In this document: piece after piece, positions 9,008 to 17,600 of the stretch | Position numbering within the stretch: the stretch's first letter is position 1 | Layout of the letters: the number at the start of each line of letters is the position of its first letter | NCBI GenBank assembly: GCA_017555595.1 | Contig: JAFZGC010000138.1 | Location: forward strand, 1 to 36,176 | DNA length: 36,176 nt | Reading direction: 5' to 3' | DNA from: Paludibacteraceae bacterium | Lineage (GTDB): Bacteria; Bacteroidota; Bacteroidia; Bacteroidales; Paludibacteraceae | Notes under the pieces: generated by a model | What the model saw: only the letters and a program-made list of their open reading frames with translations | Databases searched by the model: none | What the model was told of the DNA's origin: nothing | Translations under genes and position numbers: made by a program

Positions 9008-10414
9008 TTATCTATCTTTTCGAATGATACTTCCTCCTACAGCCATGTTTTGTTTGATAGTTGGACTGCCTTTGTAGGTTATTTTGCTTGCGCCAGCTGC
9101 TTGTGCCCAGAGTTCGCGTACCACATTCAGTTCTGCCTTGCTGGCACCAGCACAGTTAATGTGCATAAATTGAGCTACCAAATCCTCTGCCTCAACTTCT
9201 CCTGCACCAGCAATTGTGATGTTGGCTTGCTCTGCTGTACCCTCCAAATCCAATTTGCTTGCCCCCTTTGCTTCCACCAGAAGATGTTGTACATTCAAAC
9301 GCAAATCAACCTCAGCTGCACCATTGATGTCGAGTGCGAAATTGGGTTGTGCCAGCACCTGATTTTCTGCGGTTTCTATTTTACTTGCACCATAGACCGT
9401 TAGTTTGCACAAATTGGGCGAAGTAATAGCAAAATCAATCATTACATCATCTACAGGTATTTGATTAGATGTTTCAATATAGAGTACACTATCATGTACT
9501 TCCGCTTTGATGACATCTTCATATACTAACGCGTATGTTTGGTTGGTAGTCAGTATAGTGGATGGTTGTGTACCATTGTTTAAATACAATTTAGCTGCGC
9601 CCCGCAATTCAATGCTGTGGTATGGCTCCAATTGAAGTTCAGAAGTTATAGTATCCCCTCTTTCATCTACATCCAACTCATCCCATACCATGGTTTTTAG
9701 AATTTCAGGAGCCATGTCGTATGATTGATATAAACGCACGAGTGATACTCCCCAGAAAATGATAGAAGCAATCCAAAGCAGGATAGTGATCCACCAGAAT
9801 CGTGCTTTAGGTCCGCGTCGCGTGCGCATGTATGTTACTATGGTATGTACTATCATCACGATTGGCAGTACAATAATCAATATAAGTGCTACTACCAAAA
9901 ACGGAATGATTATTGCTCCTCCATCCACTAAGAGGCCAGCAAAAACAGGGAAAATCGGCATAACTGTTGCTAAACTAGTTGTACCTGCAATTGCCACGCC
10001 AAACAGAGATAGTACAATGGCAAAGAGAATAGCCAGTCCTACGAAAACCATGGGTAATGCCAATATCGCCAAGCTTACATTGAGTACAATACTCATCACG
10101 CGTCCGCAACCTGCATGTTGTGATTTATCTACTTTCACTTTTGGACGGCGGTTCTCGCCAAACTCTGCTGGTGCGCCAATCTGTGATTGGATACTGCGTA
10201 CCATATCAAGGGTGATGACTTGTGCATTTTTAGCGAACAATACTTTTTGAAAGAGCTCTGCGATACGAGCTTCGATATCTGTCATCACTTCTTGACGGTC
10301 GTTAGCAGGTAAACGCATTTCTATGTCTTGTAGGTATTCTTTTAGCGTTTGATAGGCATCATTGTCAATATGATATACCAACCCATTTAGGTTGATTGTA
10401 CGAGTTTCGTTCAT
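9008..10414 (-). CDS. Membrane protein with PspC-cluster N-terminus and GIN-type (DUF2807) beta-helix
   Basis: The 468-residue product has three parts. Residues 1-90 resemble the soluble segment found in Bacteroidales PspC-linked proteins (NLNGLVYHIDNDAYQTLKEYL). Residues about 105-225 hold several membrane helices. Residues about 255-468 form a putative beta-helix of the DUF2807 / auto-transporter adhesin head GIN family. In that last part a turn motif GA[SAG][KE] recurs seven times at roughly 20-residue steps (GAAK, GASK, GAAE, GASK, GAGE, GASK, GASK), as in a solenoid ladder. It is 12 bases downstream of a PadR regulator and near PspC, suggesting an envelope-stress role. Exact function is unknown. 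Architecture is seen in the sequence; the role is inferred from neighbours. Confidence 0.85.
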   Translation of the reverse strand: MNETRTINLNGLVYHIDNDAYQTLKEYLQDIEMRLPANDRQEVMTDIEARIAELFQKVLFAKNAQVITLDMVRSIQSQIGAPAEFGENRRPKVKVDKSQHAGCGRVMSIVLNVSLAILALPMVFVGLAILFAIVLSLFGVAIAGTTSLATVMPIFPVFAGLLVDGGAIIIPFLVVALILIIVLPIVMIVHTIVTYMRTRRGPKARFWWITILLWIASIIFWGVSLVRLYQSYDMAPEILKTMVWDELDVDERGDTITSELQLEPYHSIELRGAAKLYLNNGTQPSTILTTNQTYALVYEDVIKAEVHDSVLYIETSNQIPVDDVMIDFAITSPNLCKLTVYGASKIETAENQVLAQPNFALDINGAAEVDLRLNVQHLLVEAKGASKLDLEGTAEQANITIAGAGEVEAEDLVAQFMHINCAGASKAELNVVRELWAQAAGASKITYKGSPTIKQNMAVGGSIIRKDR

Positions 10415-10426
10415 AGTGTGTGGAAA

Positions 10427-10750
10427 TTATTGGTTTGTTATTTGATTGATTGCTTGGCAGATAGACTGCCATTCCTCGTCGAGTTGGGTGAGTAATTGTT
10501 CACCCCCCTCGGTTAGCGTATAGTATTTACGAGGTGGCCCCCCGGTGGATTCTTGCCAGCGATATGCCAGTAGCCCTTCGTTTTTCATGCGGGTAAGTAA
10601 TGGATAGAGTGTACCTTCGACCACCAACAGTTCGGCTTTTTTTAGGGTTTCCAGAATATCAGAAGCGTATGCCTCGCTGTGGCTAATGATGGACAGGATA
10701 CAATACTCCAATAGTCCTTTACGCATTTGACTTTTTAGATTAGATAGCAT
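10427..10750 (-). CDS. PadR-family transcriptional regulator
   Basis: A winged-helix DNA-binding repressor of 107 residues. The diagnostic N-terminal block MRKGLLEYCILSII is followed by the wing segment VVEGTLYPLLTRMKNEGLLAYRW and GGPPRKYYTLTEGG. A TTG codon nine codons upstream (10777) keeps the frame open, but it lies inside the pspC 3' end; the ATG at 10750 gives the usual family start. It sits between pspC and the GIN-domain membrane protein, with 16 and 12 base gaps, and probably controls this operon in response to an unknown signal, as PadR proteins often autoregulate. Confidence 0.9.
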   Translation of the reverse strand: MLSNLKSQMRKGLLEYCILSIISHSEAYASDILETLKKAELLVVEGTLYPLLTRMKNEGLLAYRWQESTGGPPRKYYTLTEGGEQLLTQLDEEWQSICQAINQITNQ

Positions 10751-10766
10751 AGTTCTGTTGTTTCGA

Positions 10767-10964
10767 TTAATCAGCAATTTGATCGTAGTTGGGCATCAGA
10801 ATCATTAAGATAATGTAGAGTAACAATCCTGGGAATCCCACGCTGAAGATGCTTAGTACAGCGTATATTACGCGAATTAACGTGGAATCTACATTAAAAT
10901 ACTCGGCGATTCCGCCACAAACTCCCGCCAAAATGCGGTTAGAAGAACGATACAGTTTTTTCAT
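10767..10964 (-). CDS. PspC-domain membrane protein
   Basis: A 65-residue product that is essentially one PspC domain. It opens with KKLYRSSNRILAGVCGGIAEYF, containing the family's hallmark GVCGGIAEYF, followed by a hydrophobic helix at residues 34-60 (IYAVLSIFSVGFPGLLLYIILMILMP). In Proteobacteria PspC is an inner membrane component of the phage shock response; in Bacteroidota such short forms accompany PadR regulators, as here. It is separated by 23 bases from the PepSY-like lipoprotein gene upstream and by 16 from padR downstream. Confidence 0.92.
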   Translation of the reverse strand: MKKLYRSSNRILAGVCGGIAEYFNVDSTLIRVIYAVLSIFSVGFPGLLLYIILMILMPNYDQIAD

Positions 10965-10987
10965 TGTTGTATTTATTTATATTATGT

Positions 10988-11422
10988 TTAGTCGTCCAAT
11001 CGTAGAAATTTGCCGTCCAAATTAAAGAGCAGTTCCAAGCCGTTACCTAATTCGACTTCGATAGTACGCCTGCCAATAGCATATTTGACTGCAAAGTGGT
11101 TGGGGTGGTGTTGCTTGAGGTAATTGGCGATGATATCAGGAATGATTCCTTCGGGTACTGGGTAAATCTCGCCATCAATAGACTCAAAATTACCACTTTG
11201 GTCAAAATCGATTTTAGTTGCATTTTTCAAATACACTGTAAATTCATAGTGTAGTCCATCCCTTTCTTTTTCAATGTATGCTATGTCAGCAGCATTGAAA
11301 TGTTGTTGCATGAAACTTTGTGCCTGTGCTGGCAGTTCTGAATAGGCGATGGTGTGTTCATGATCTGCGCATGCAGTCAATGAAATGAATAGGGTTGCCA
11401 TAATGGCTAATGCTTTTTTCAT
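10988..11422 (-). CDS. PepSY-like (BLIP-like) secreted or lipoprotein
   Basis: The 144-residue product begins with a signal peptide, MKKALAIMATLFISLTAC, whose LTAC fits a lipobox (Cys18). Two similar halves follow: one around residues 28-80 (ELPAQAQSFMQQHF, IAYIEKERDGLHYEFTVYLKNATKIDFDQSGNF in two parts) and one around 90-144 (IIANYLKQHHPNHFAVKYAIG, then EVELGNGLELLFNLDGKF). This duplicated pattern is typical of the putative beta-lactamase-inhibitor-like PepSY proteins common in Bacteroidales. The frame is open to 11548, but that stretch contains the promoter. The gene begins about 90 bases after a perfect promoter and may head the cluster running to 9008. Confidence 0.82.
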   Translation of the reverse strand: MKKALAIMATLFISLTACADHEHTIAYSELPAQAQSFMQQHFNAADIAYIEKERDGLHYEFTVYLKNATKIDFDQSGNFESIDGEIYPVPEGIIPDIIANYLKQHHPNHFAVKYAIGRRTIEVELGNGLELLFNLDGKFLRLDD

Positions 11423-11512
11423 AGTAGAATAATTAAATGGTGAATAATAAGTTGGTTTTATTAAACGCCAAAAACAAAAAGTGTGCCAAGCCCTTTTCTT
11501 TGTTTTCTGGTG

Positions 11513-11543
11513 CAAAGGTACTATAATTTTTAATACTATGCAA
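11513..11543 (-). promoter_or_regulatory. Promoter of the PepSY-like/pspC/padR cluster
   Basis: Minus strand TTG at 11543-11541, a 20-base spacer and TACCTTTG at 11520-11513, a full match to the Bacteroidota consensus. The leader before the ATG at 11422 is about 85 bases. Confidence 0.85.
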
Positions 11544-11611
11544 TACAAAGTACTAAAAGTATTGTAAAAACAATAGCAAATATAGTTTTTTCTATTTTTT
11601 TTTCAAAAATA

Positions 11612-11643
11612 TTTGGTCATGTCAAAAAAAAGCAGTACCTTTG
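11612..11643 (+). promoter_or_regulatory. Promoter of tRNA-His
   Basis: TTTG at 11612-11615, a 20-base spacer and TACCTTTG at 11636-11643. The start point would be near 11650, giving about 60 bases of leader before the tRNA, with a small GCGC/GCGC hairpin near 11698-11708. Confidence 0.85.
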
Positions 11644-11712
11644 CAGTCGATTTTGAGAGGGATGTGTGTTTTTTAACTTCTGAAACTCTTAAAACTAGCG
11701 CTTTGCGCACAT

Positions 11713-11789
11713 GGTGGCTATAGCTCAGCTGGCAGAGCATCGGATTGTGGTTCCGAGTGTCGTGGGTTCGAGCCCCACTAGTCACCCCA
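11713..11789 (+). tRNA. tRNA-His (anticodon GTG), CCA encoded
   Basis: The acceptor 11714-11720 (GTGGCTA) pairs with 11779-11785 (TAGTCAC). The extra G-1 at 11713 faces C73 at 11786, the tRNA-His hallmark. The D stem is 11723-11726 with 11735-11738. The anticodon stem 11740-11744 pairs with 11752-11756 around loop TTGTGGT, anticodon GTG at 11747-11749. The T stem 11762-11766 pairs with 11774-11778. The bases CCA follow at 11787-11789, unlike the tRNA-Gln of this window. Confidence 0.95.
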
Positions 11790-11822
11790 AAAAAAAAGAG
11801 AGTCTTTCGGACTCTCTTTTTG
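11790..11822. terminator. Bidirectional terminator between tRNA-His and the DUF4919 gene
   Basis: AGAGAGTC at 11797-11804 pairs with GACTCTCT at 11810-11817 over a 5-base loop, with a run of A before and a run of T after. It can end the tRNA transcript on the plus strand and the convergent gene (stop at 11842) on the minus strand. Confidence 0.88.
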
Positions 11823-11841
11823 TGTATCATTATAGGTGGCT

Positions 11842-12942
11842 TTACTCTACACTTTGCTTGTGATATTTGAACTTGAATGGTTTTGTTGTGGCGGAGAACA
11901 TCTCGTGTTCTAATGCCAAGACGAGTTGAACATCGAAGTAAATCTGTTGTTTTCTTCCACTCTTAGTGATGACATCGAACATGTCGCACATAGAAGCAGT
12001 AAGCATTTGTCGTTCAATCTGCACTTGTAGAACATAGTTGATAACGGTATATTCATCTGCTATTTGCACCACATGCATGGCTGTCTCTGGGGAGTCCGCG
12101 TCTCCTGTAGAACAGATGGCGGTCAAAATTTTAGTAAACTTCCATGAACATCTTATGGCAGTTTCTAGGTCAGTCTCTTGATTAGTCAGACTAAAACGAT
12201 ATGCCAAAGCCTTCATGTCCAAAGGCGAGTGGAGTAGGTGATTATCAAGGAATGCAATAGCCGCAGAGTCGCCTTGCTCGTTGTAGATAGTATCCAACTT
12301 ATTGGCATCTAGTCTTTTAGGGATATATCCATAAAAGGCAGAACCAAAATATACCGTTTGTAGGTCTGTAGTAGATAGTGTGCTATCCATCTGAAGAAAA
12401 CGTTGTAACAAAGCCTCGTATTTCTTCTGACCTATGCTTTGAATCTTATCGTAATCAGGGATTAGAAATGTTTCCGCTGGATGTTGGATTTTACGCACGG
12501 GGAGAGCCATACATTTGATAAAACTCATATTAGTATATACCTTATCTGGAGAGAAATATAGTCCCCAACCTTCCAATTCATCGTATGCTTCTGCAGACCA
12601 ATAATGCCCTCTTGTTGTTTCTTTAGACATATTGCCTTGGCAGTCTCCAATGGATTCCATGGGGAGTATAATAGAATCACCATTAGTGCCAATGATGGTA
12701 TATCCATTACCATTCCATTTCCATGTACACTGGTCAACCAACTCTTGAAATTCACGCATACCAGGCATTTCTTTTCCTGAGTACTTCTCAGTAGTCTCTT
12801 CAAAAGTATATACACCTGGTTCGTTTTGGTCAGCCCACAAGATACCACTTGGTAAACCTAGATCTACATAGCGCGTCTCTTGTGCCATCATCATGGTTAC
12901 TACTAGGCATACGATGATTGTGAAAATAGTTTTTTGTTTCAT
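11842..12942 (-). CDS. Secreted two-domain protein: Fibrobacter-type paralogous domain plus DUF4919
   Basis: A 366-residue exported protein. The signal peptide ends near MMMAQ (residue 20). Residues about 22-150 match the family seen as YVDLGLPSGILWA, followed by a MPGMREFQELVDQCTW segment and a GHYWSAE motif, as in the Fibrobacter succinogenes major paralogous domain, a lectin-like fold. Residues about 165-366 resemble DUF4919: YEALLQRFLQMDSTLSTTDL, then TVYFGSAFYGYIP and a helical repeat-like stretch with HSPLDMKALAYRF. The function of neither domain is settled. It starts 21 bases after cvpA and ends at the shared terminator, so it is probably the last gene of the receptor operon. The pairing of the two domains is worth noting. 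Confidence 0.78.
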   Translation of the reverse strand: MKQKTIFTIIVCLVVTMMMAQETRYVDLGLPSGILWADQNEPGVYTFEETTEKYSGKEMPGMREFQELVDQCTWKWNGNGYTIIGTNGDSIILPMESIGDCQGNMSKETTRGHYWSAEAYDELEGWGLYFSPDKVYTNMSFIKCMALPVRKIQHPAETFLIPDYDKIQSIGQKKYEALLQRFLQMDSTLSTTDLQTVYFGSAFYGYIPKRLDANKLDTIYNEQGDSAAIAFLDNHLLHSPLDMKALAYRFSLTNQETDLETAIRCSWKFTKILTAICSTGDADSPETAMHVVQIADEYTVINYVLQVQIERQMLTASMCDMFDVITKSGRKQQIYFDVQLVLALEHEMFSATTKPFKFKYHKQSVE

Positions 12943-12963
12943 GGTGTTGTGTTATTGGTTGTT

Positions 12964-13476
12964 TTACTTTTGCATTTCCGCTTTGTGGCTTTCTACTTGT
13001 GCTTTGATGTCTACCCATGCTTTTTCGGCAATAGGCGTGATGTTAGTGTAAACCACGGATTGCTCTTTCAGTTCCTGAGTAATGAATTGGAACTGTGTAT
13101 CTAAGGTATGGAGGCATAAGACCAATGCCATAATCACGATTCCCCATTTGGCAGTACCAAATAGTCCACCTAGTAAGCGGTTGAGCCACCCCAACTGAAT
13201 TTTTTGAAATAGTTTGGATAATAAACGAGCTACGATGTTCAGGGATAAGGCAATGCCAGAGAAAAGCAGTGCATAGGCAATAACGATACATGCAGCTTCG
13301 TTCCATGCAAATTGTTGCATTAGCCAACTAGCTAAAATAGCACTCCACCAGCGTGCGCCTAAATAACCCAATATAATTGCTACAATAGAGGTAATTTCTA
13401 CAATCAACCCTTTCATCAGACCTCTTACGAGGCCGATGAGAAGGGGTAGAAGGATAAGAATATCAAGCCAACTCAT
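12964..13476 (-). CDS. cvpA: CvpA-family integral membrane protein
   Basis: A 170-residue protein with four hydrophobic helices. The first block (LDILILLPLLIGLVRGLMKG), with its conserved glycines and basic loop, is the CvpA signature; helices follow near 28-45, 62-88 and 105-122. CvpA proteins are needed for colicin V export in Escherichia coli and for envelope homeostasis more widely; the molecular activity is unclear. The C-terminal 45 residues are soluble and helical. It lies between the DUF5689 gene (42 bases upstream) and the DUF4919 gene (21 bases downstream), all on one strand. Confidence 0.88.
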   Translation of the reverse strand: MSWLDILILLPLLIGLVRGLMKGLIVEITSIVAIILGYLGARWWSAILASWLMQQFAWNEAACIVIAYALLFSGIALSLNIVARLLSKLFQKIQLGWLNRLLGGLFGTAKWGIVIMALVLCLHTLDTQFQFITQELKEQSVVYTNITPIAEKAWVDIKAQVESHKAEMQK

Positions 13477-13518
13477 AAATTAGTTGATAGTTTAAAGTTG
13501 AAAGTGTAAAGACTAGGA

Positions 13519-14658
13519 TTAGTTTTTAGAGTACTCGTACCCTGGCTTGTAGTTGCCATTGGCGTCATATAACCAGTGATCATCGCCGTCATACAATTGT
13601 AAATCATCCAAAGAACGAATACTAATTGACCAATCACTAGCTTCTGGTGGGTATTTTGAATAGTTCTTACCATTGTCGTAGTAGAATCCTAGAATACCTA
13701 CCACATTGCCCCAATAATTGTTTGCAGGCAAATAGAAATGCGCATATTTAGCGTATTCAGAAGTTGAAACCAGTGTCCATTTGTCTTGTGCATCCTTGAT
13801 TATTCTGCCTTGAGGGTAGTTCATATTCTCTGTTGTAGGTGCAAATACGTTTGCTTCAGTATCTATTTCTGGATCTCCGTTTGTGCAATTTTTAGGTGTT
13901 CCATTATTATCTAACTGTCCTGTAAAGTGTACATTTTCGATGCAAACCAATTTAGCATCCCAAGAACGTGCCTCAATGAGACTTGTAATGTGGTTGTAAT
14001 CAGTGATTTTCAATGTATCGTAATACAATTTGCTTTTATCGGGTGTGCCAATGCATTGGGTGCGTGCTTTGAAAATCGCGAAGGGAATACGACCTGCTGC
14101 CCAACCCACTTTCTCTTCAGCTTTGTTTGCGTAGATATTGTTGTTGTAGGATGGCAAGCAGAGCTGTGGCTGGTTGGCATATCGACCGATAGCAAGACCG
14201 TCCACGCGAATCAAAATCTCTTGTCCCAATTGGTATAGTCCACCAATAGAACCTGCATCTACAGATAGGCGGAGGGCTTGTTGTTTGCCACCAACCATTT
14301 GTTGGATACACAGGGTCTTATAGAAGTTGCCTGCATAGTCATCTGTGGTTACGCGCCCGCGCATATATATAGGTGTGTCTGATACAGGAATGGTATCGAT
14401 AGAAAATAGGTAATAGTTGCCTGCCTTAGAACGCTCGCGATACAGGTCTGGCATGCAGTAGTTACCTTCTTCGGTCATATAGGCAGCTTTGAACTCCTCT
14501 ATGGTGAGGCATGTGCCTGCTTCAATCATTGCATCTGCCTCTGCTTCAGAGATGTACAGTTTGGTGGGCTCGTCAGGGGTACAAGCCGCGAACAAAGCCA
14601 CAAGGGCAGTTGCAATTATGAATTTTGAATTATGAATGATGAATTTCATTGTTTTCAT
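13519..14658 (-). CDS. DUF5689 lipoprotein partnered with the TonB-dependent receptor
   Basis: A 379-residue outer-membrane or surface lipoprotein with cysteine 26 after LFAA. The mature part has the DUF5689 layout: LTIEEFKAAYM near residue 50, GRVTTDDYAGNFYKTLCIQ near 100, LSVDAGSIGGLYQLGQEILIRVDG near 130, and a C-terminal segment with GNVVGILGFYYDNGKNY. Such proteins usually follow a TonB-dependent receptor gene, here 5 bases upstream, and may bind the cargo in place of a SusD. Oddly, the signal peptide ([12 protein letters not shown]) is encoded by a copy of a dispersed AT-rich repeat at 14614-14637 (see repeats). The ATG at 14649 is an alternative start. Ligand unknown. Confidence 0.88.
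   Translation of the reverse strand: MKTMKFIIHNSKFIIATALVALFAACTPDEPTKLYISEAEADAMIEAGTCLTIEEFKAAYMTEEGNYCMPDLYRERSKAGNYYLFSIDTIPVSDTPIYMRGRVTTDDYAGNFYKTLCIQQMVGGKQQALRLSVDAGSIGGLYQLGQEILIRVDGLAIGRYANQPQLCLPSYNNNIYANKAEEKVGWAAGRIPFAIFKARTQCIGTPDKSKLYYDTLKITDYNHITSLIEARSWDAKLVCIENVHFTGQLDNNGTPKNCTNGDPEIDTEANVFAPTTENMNYPQGRIIKDAQDKWTLVSTSEYAKYAHFYLPANNYWGNVVGILGFYYDNGKNYSKYPPEASDWSISIRSLDDLQLYDGDDHWLYDANGNYKPGYEYSKN
14614..14637 (-). repeat. Dispersed AT-rich repeat, copy inside a signal peptide
   Basis: Twenty-four bases, reading ATTCATAATTC-AAAATTCATAATT on the minus strand, are identical to 29453-29476 on the plus strand. Here they code for part of the DUF5689 signal peptide. The unit is built of AATTCAT blocks. 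Confidence 0.85.
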
Positions 14659-14663
14659 ATTGC

Positions 14664-17600
14664 TTAGAATTTATATTGGATATTGAGATAGAAGTTGGTT
14701 CCCCATGCGTAGTAGTATTTAGATGGGAATTTCCATGCGTTAGGACTGATGACTGAAACAATCTTGTTGTTAGTCAAACCTTGTTTGGTTTGGCGTGGCA
14801 AACGTGCTTGTTGATAACCACCTGTCTTGAAGTGGGTGTTGTTGAGCAAGTTGTTTACAGTCAAGTTGATGGAGATAGACTGGCGGTTAGGCAAGTAAAT
14901 AAGTTTACCTACACTCACATCCACCAAGAAACGATTCAGTACATTGCCGTCCACCAATGATTCTTGTGCAGAATGTAGGTTGTATGGATAGTTCAATACA
15001 GGTACTCCGTATTTGTCATACATAGTATTACCATTCTCGTCTTTTGCAATCGCATTGATTTCTGAATCGATATAACTACCATTCACATGGCTGCCATCTG
15101 CACGTACTCCAGTAAATAGACCTTGCATACGGCGTGCAGGTGCATAATCAAGGAAGTTCCAGTCGAAGTAGTTGACCGTTACATCAGCAAACCACATCTT
15201 AGGGTGGAAGAAACTAAGTTTCAAGCTGGCATTCACTTGTGGACCAGTAGCTACGCGCAGACCCTTGATAAGTACGCTATCGCGCAATTCAAAGATTGGT
15301 CCTTGGGTAAGATCGTTTGCTGCACGGTCGCTTTCGTCTGCCAATGCCATACCGTTTTCTGCAGAAGTGATAGCGAGTGCGTTGCTGGTATAGCGGTAGT
15401 CGCCTACGCTGAGTACACCAGTGAGGGTGAAGTACATACCCAATTTAACAGCAGCAGCTGCCTCTACACCCATGTGGCGGCGGTTGATGCCTGTCAAGGA
15501 TTGGTTAACAAAGGTACGTGCCTCATCGTCGTAGTAGCCGTTGAGCTCGGTACCGTTCCAGAATTGGGTAAAGAATCCTGTTACACGACCACGAACGAGT
15601 GGGTAGTTGAACGAATAAGTCAGGTCACCACCCGCAATCTTTTGGCTAGCACCAAAGTACTCTTCTAATACAGAAGTACCATACATTTGTGCATAAGCCA
15701 CAGGGTTAGCGTGGCGATAGATACTTTCTGTAGCACGATCGTGTACACGTGGCGAGAGGTATGCGTCGCGTCCAAGGGGCGCTTTGGTCTCTGCCATAGC
15801 ATTTACCTTGATTTGGTTACGACCATCAATCTTGTAGGTTGCGCCTACCTTCACAGCAGGATCTACAAAATGATAGGTATATCCTTTCAAACGAGTAGGA
15901 AGAGCATTTATATCGCTATTGAGTACTGCGTCAGCATTATTCGCTAGGTAATAGAATGCGTAATCAGGATTTAGTTTTGCCAAATACCATGCACGACCAT
16001 TAAGCATATCGGTTGTGCGTTGGATAGAAGAATAAGTGAATTGCAAACCATAGTAGAGATCTACATTGTTCCAATTCCACTCGTTTTGTGCCCAAAGTTT
16101 GGCATTGATCATATTGATGCGGTAATCGTAACCAAAACGTCCATGATCTGTTATGCAGGCATTTGGATTGCGCATGTCGTTTTGCTTCACGTTGGCGATA
16201 TCAGCTTGTGTAAGACCAATGTTAGTAGCCAATTCCTTGATATCGCGCTCTGCGAATGGATCCACGTCAATCCATTGGTTGCCGCCGAGCAGGTCGTCCA
16301 CGGTCTTGTAGTGGATACCTTGGCTACCTTTAACTTCTAGTCCTGCGGTAATGGTCAGATTCTCAACGGCTGTGTTGCGATAGTTGAGATTGATCATACC
16401 TTCTTGAATGTCATTGTGACGACGCTCCACGATATAGCGAGCTGAACCATTAGGGTTGTTGACGTTGTTTGCATTGTTGGCTGCGTAGAGTGCATCCCAA
16501 TCTATTTGTGTAGCTTTGTCATCGCGGCTAGTCCAGAGGTCAACGAGAGTATTGTAGGTGTTCATATCAATGGATGGACCAACATAGCCATAGTGTGAAT
16601 CACCACCTTGACCCAATTTGTCTCCATCATAGCTCTCATTGATCCAGTTGCCATTCTTGTCAATCTGTCCATCCCAGAGGAATGAAGGTAGATTGCGGTA
16701 GTAGTCTGGACGAGGGTCTGTAGCGTTGTAGAAGGTCAGCGCAGAGTTACTATACATAGAATAGTGATAACCCACACCTGCCTTGAGGAAGTTTTGCTCA
16801 TTGATTTTCCAATCGAAACTTGCAATCACGGTTGGGTCGTAACTATGTACGATGCGTGAGTTACGCACTTTGCCATTTTGATAACCCCAATATGGGTTGT
16901 AGTTGTTGTATCCCCAGCTGGTCTTGTTGTATTGGTTGGTTAGGTCATAGGTCTCTTGGGTAAGAGCAGAAGACTGACCGCGGCGAGTAGGAGCACCAAA
17001 GGTAATGAGTGACAGACGTTTGTCTTTGCCCCATTGCTTCTCCGCAGTAAAGAAGTAACCCACAGAAGAGTAGGAGATACCTTCGCCGATTTGACCTTTC
17101 ACATCGATGTATGGAGTATAGCGCCAAGCCAATTGTGCAGTGAAAGCCCAACCATTTTCCATCAATCCACTAGAGTAGGTAGCACGTGCTGCACCTTTGT
17201 AGTTGCGGTTGGTACCTGCGAGTCCGACTTTCCAACCCTGTGCGTAGTTGGTGGCTGATTGCATGTAGTTGGTGGACTTACCCCATGAACCGAAGGTAAA
17301 GTTGCTAGCTTCCATGCCCTCCACTACCTCGCGGTAGCGAGTAGCGTCATTCAGACCGCCCATGGCAGAGAAATTGAACTGTCCACGCTCAGCAGAGTTG
17401 AATGAAATACCTTCGATGTAGTTCTGCTCATAGATTTGCTCGTATCCACGACCGCGATAGCGGGCGTTTGACCATGCGTAAGAGATAGTTGCATTAAATA
17501 CATCTTGACTAGCGCTGGATGCTGATGACATAGATTGGCTCTTGCCTTCATCATCGTTGAGATCTATCTCTGCTAGATTGAGGATGACTTCTTCTTTGAG

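Noticed and set aside
11603..11830. A 75-codon open frame on the minus strand across tRNA-His
   Set aside because: It is the antisense of a tRNA, with the well-known spurious peptide GVTSGARTHDTRNHNP; no start context and it covers the tRNA promoter.
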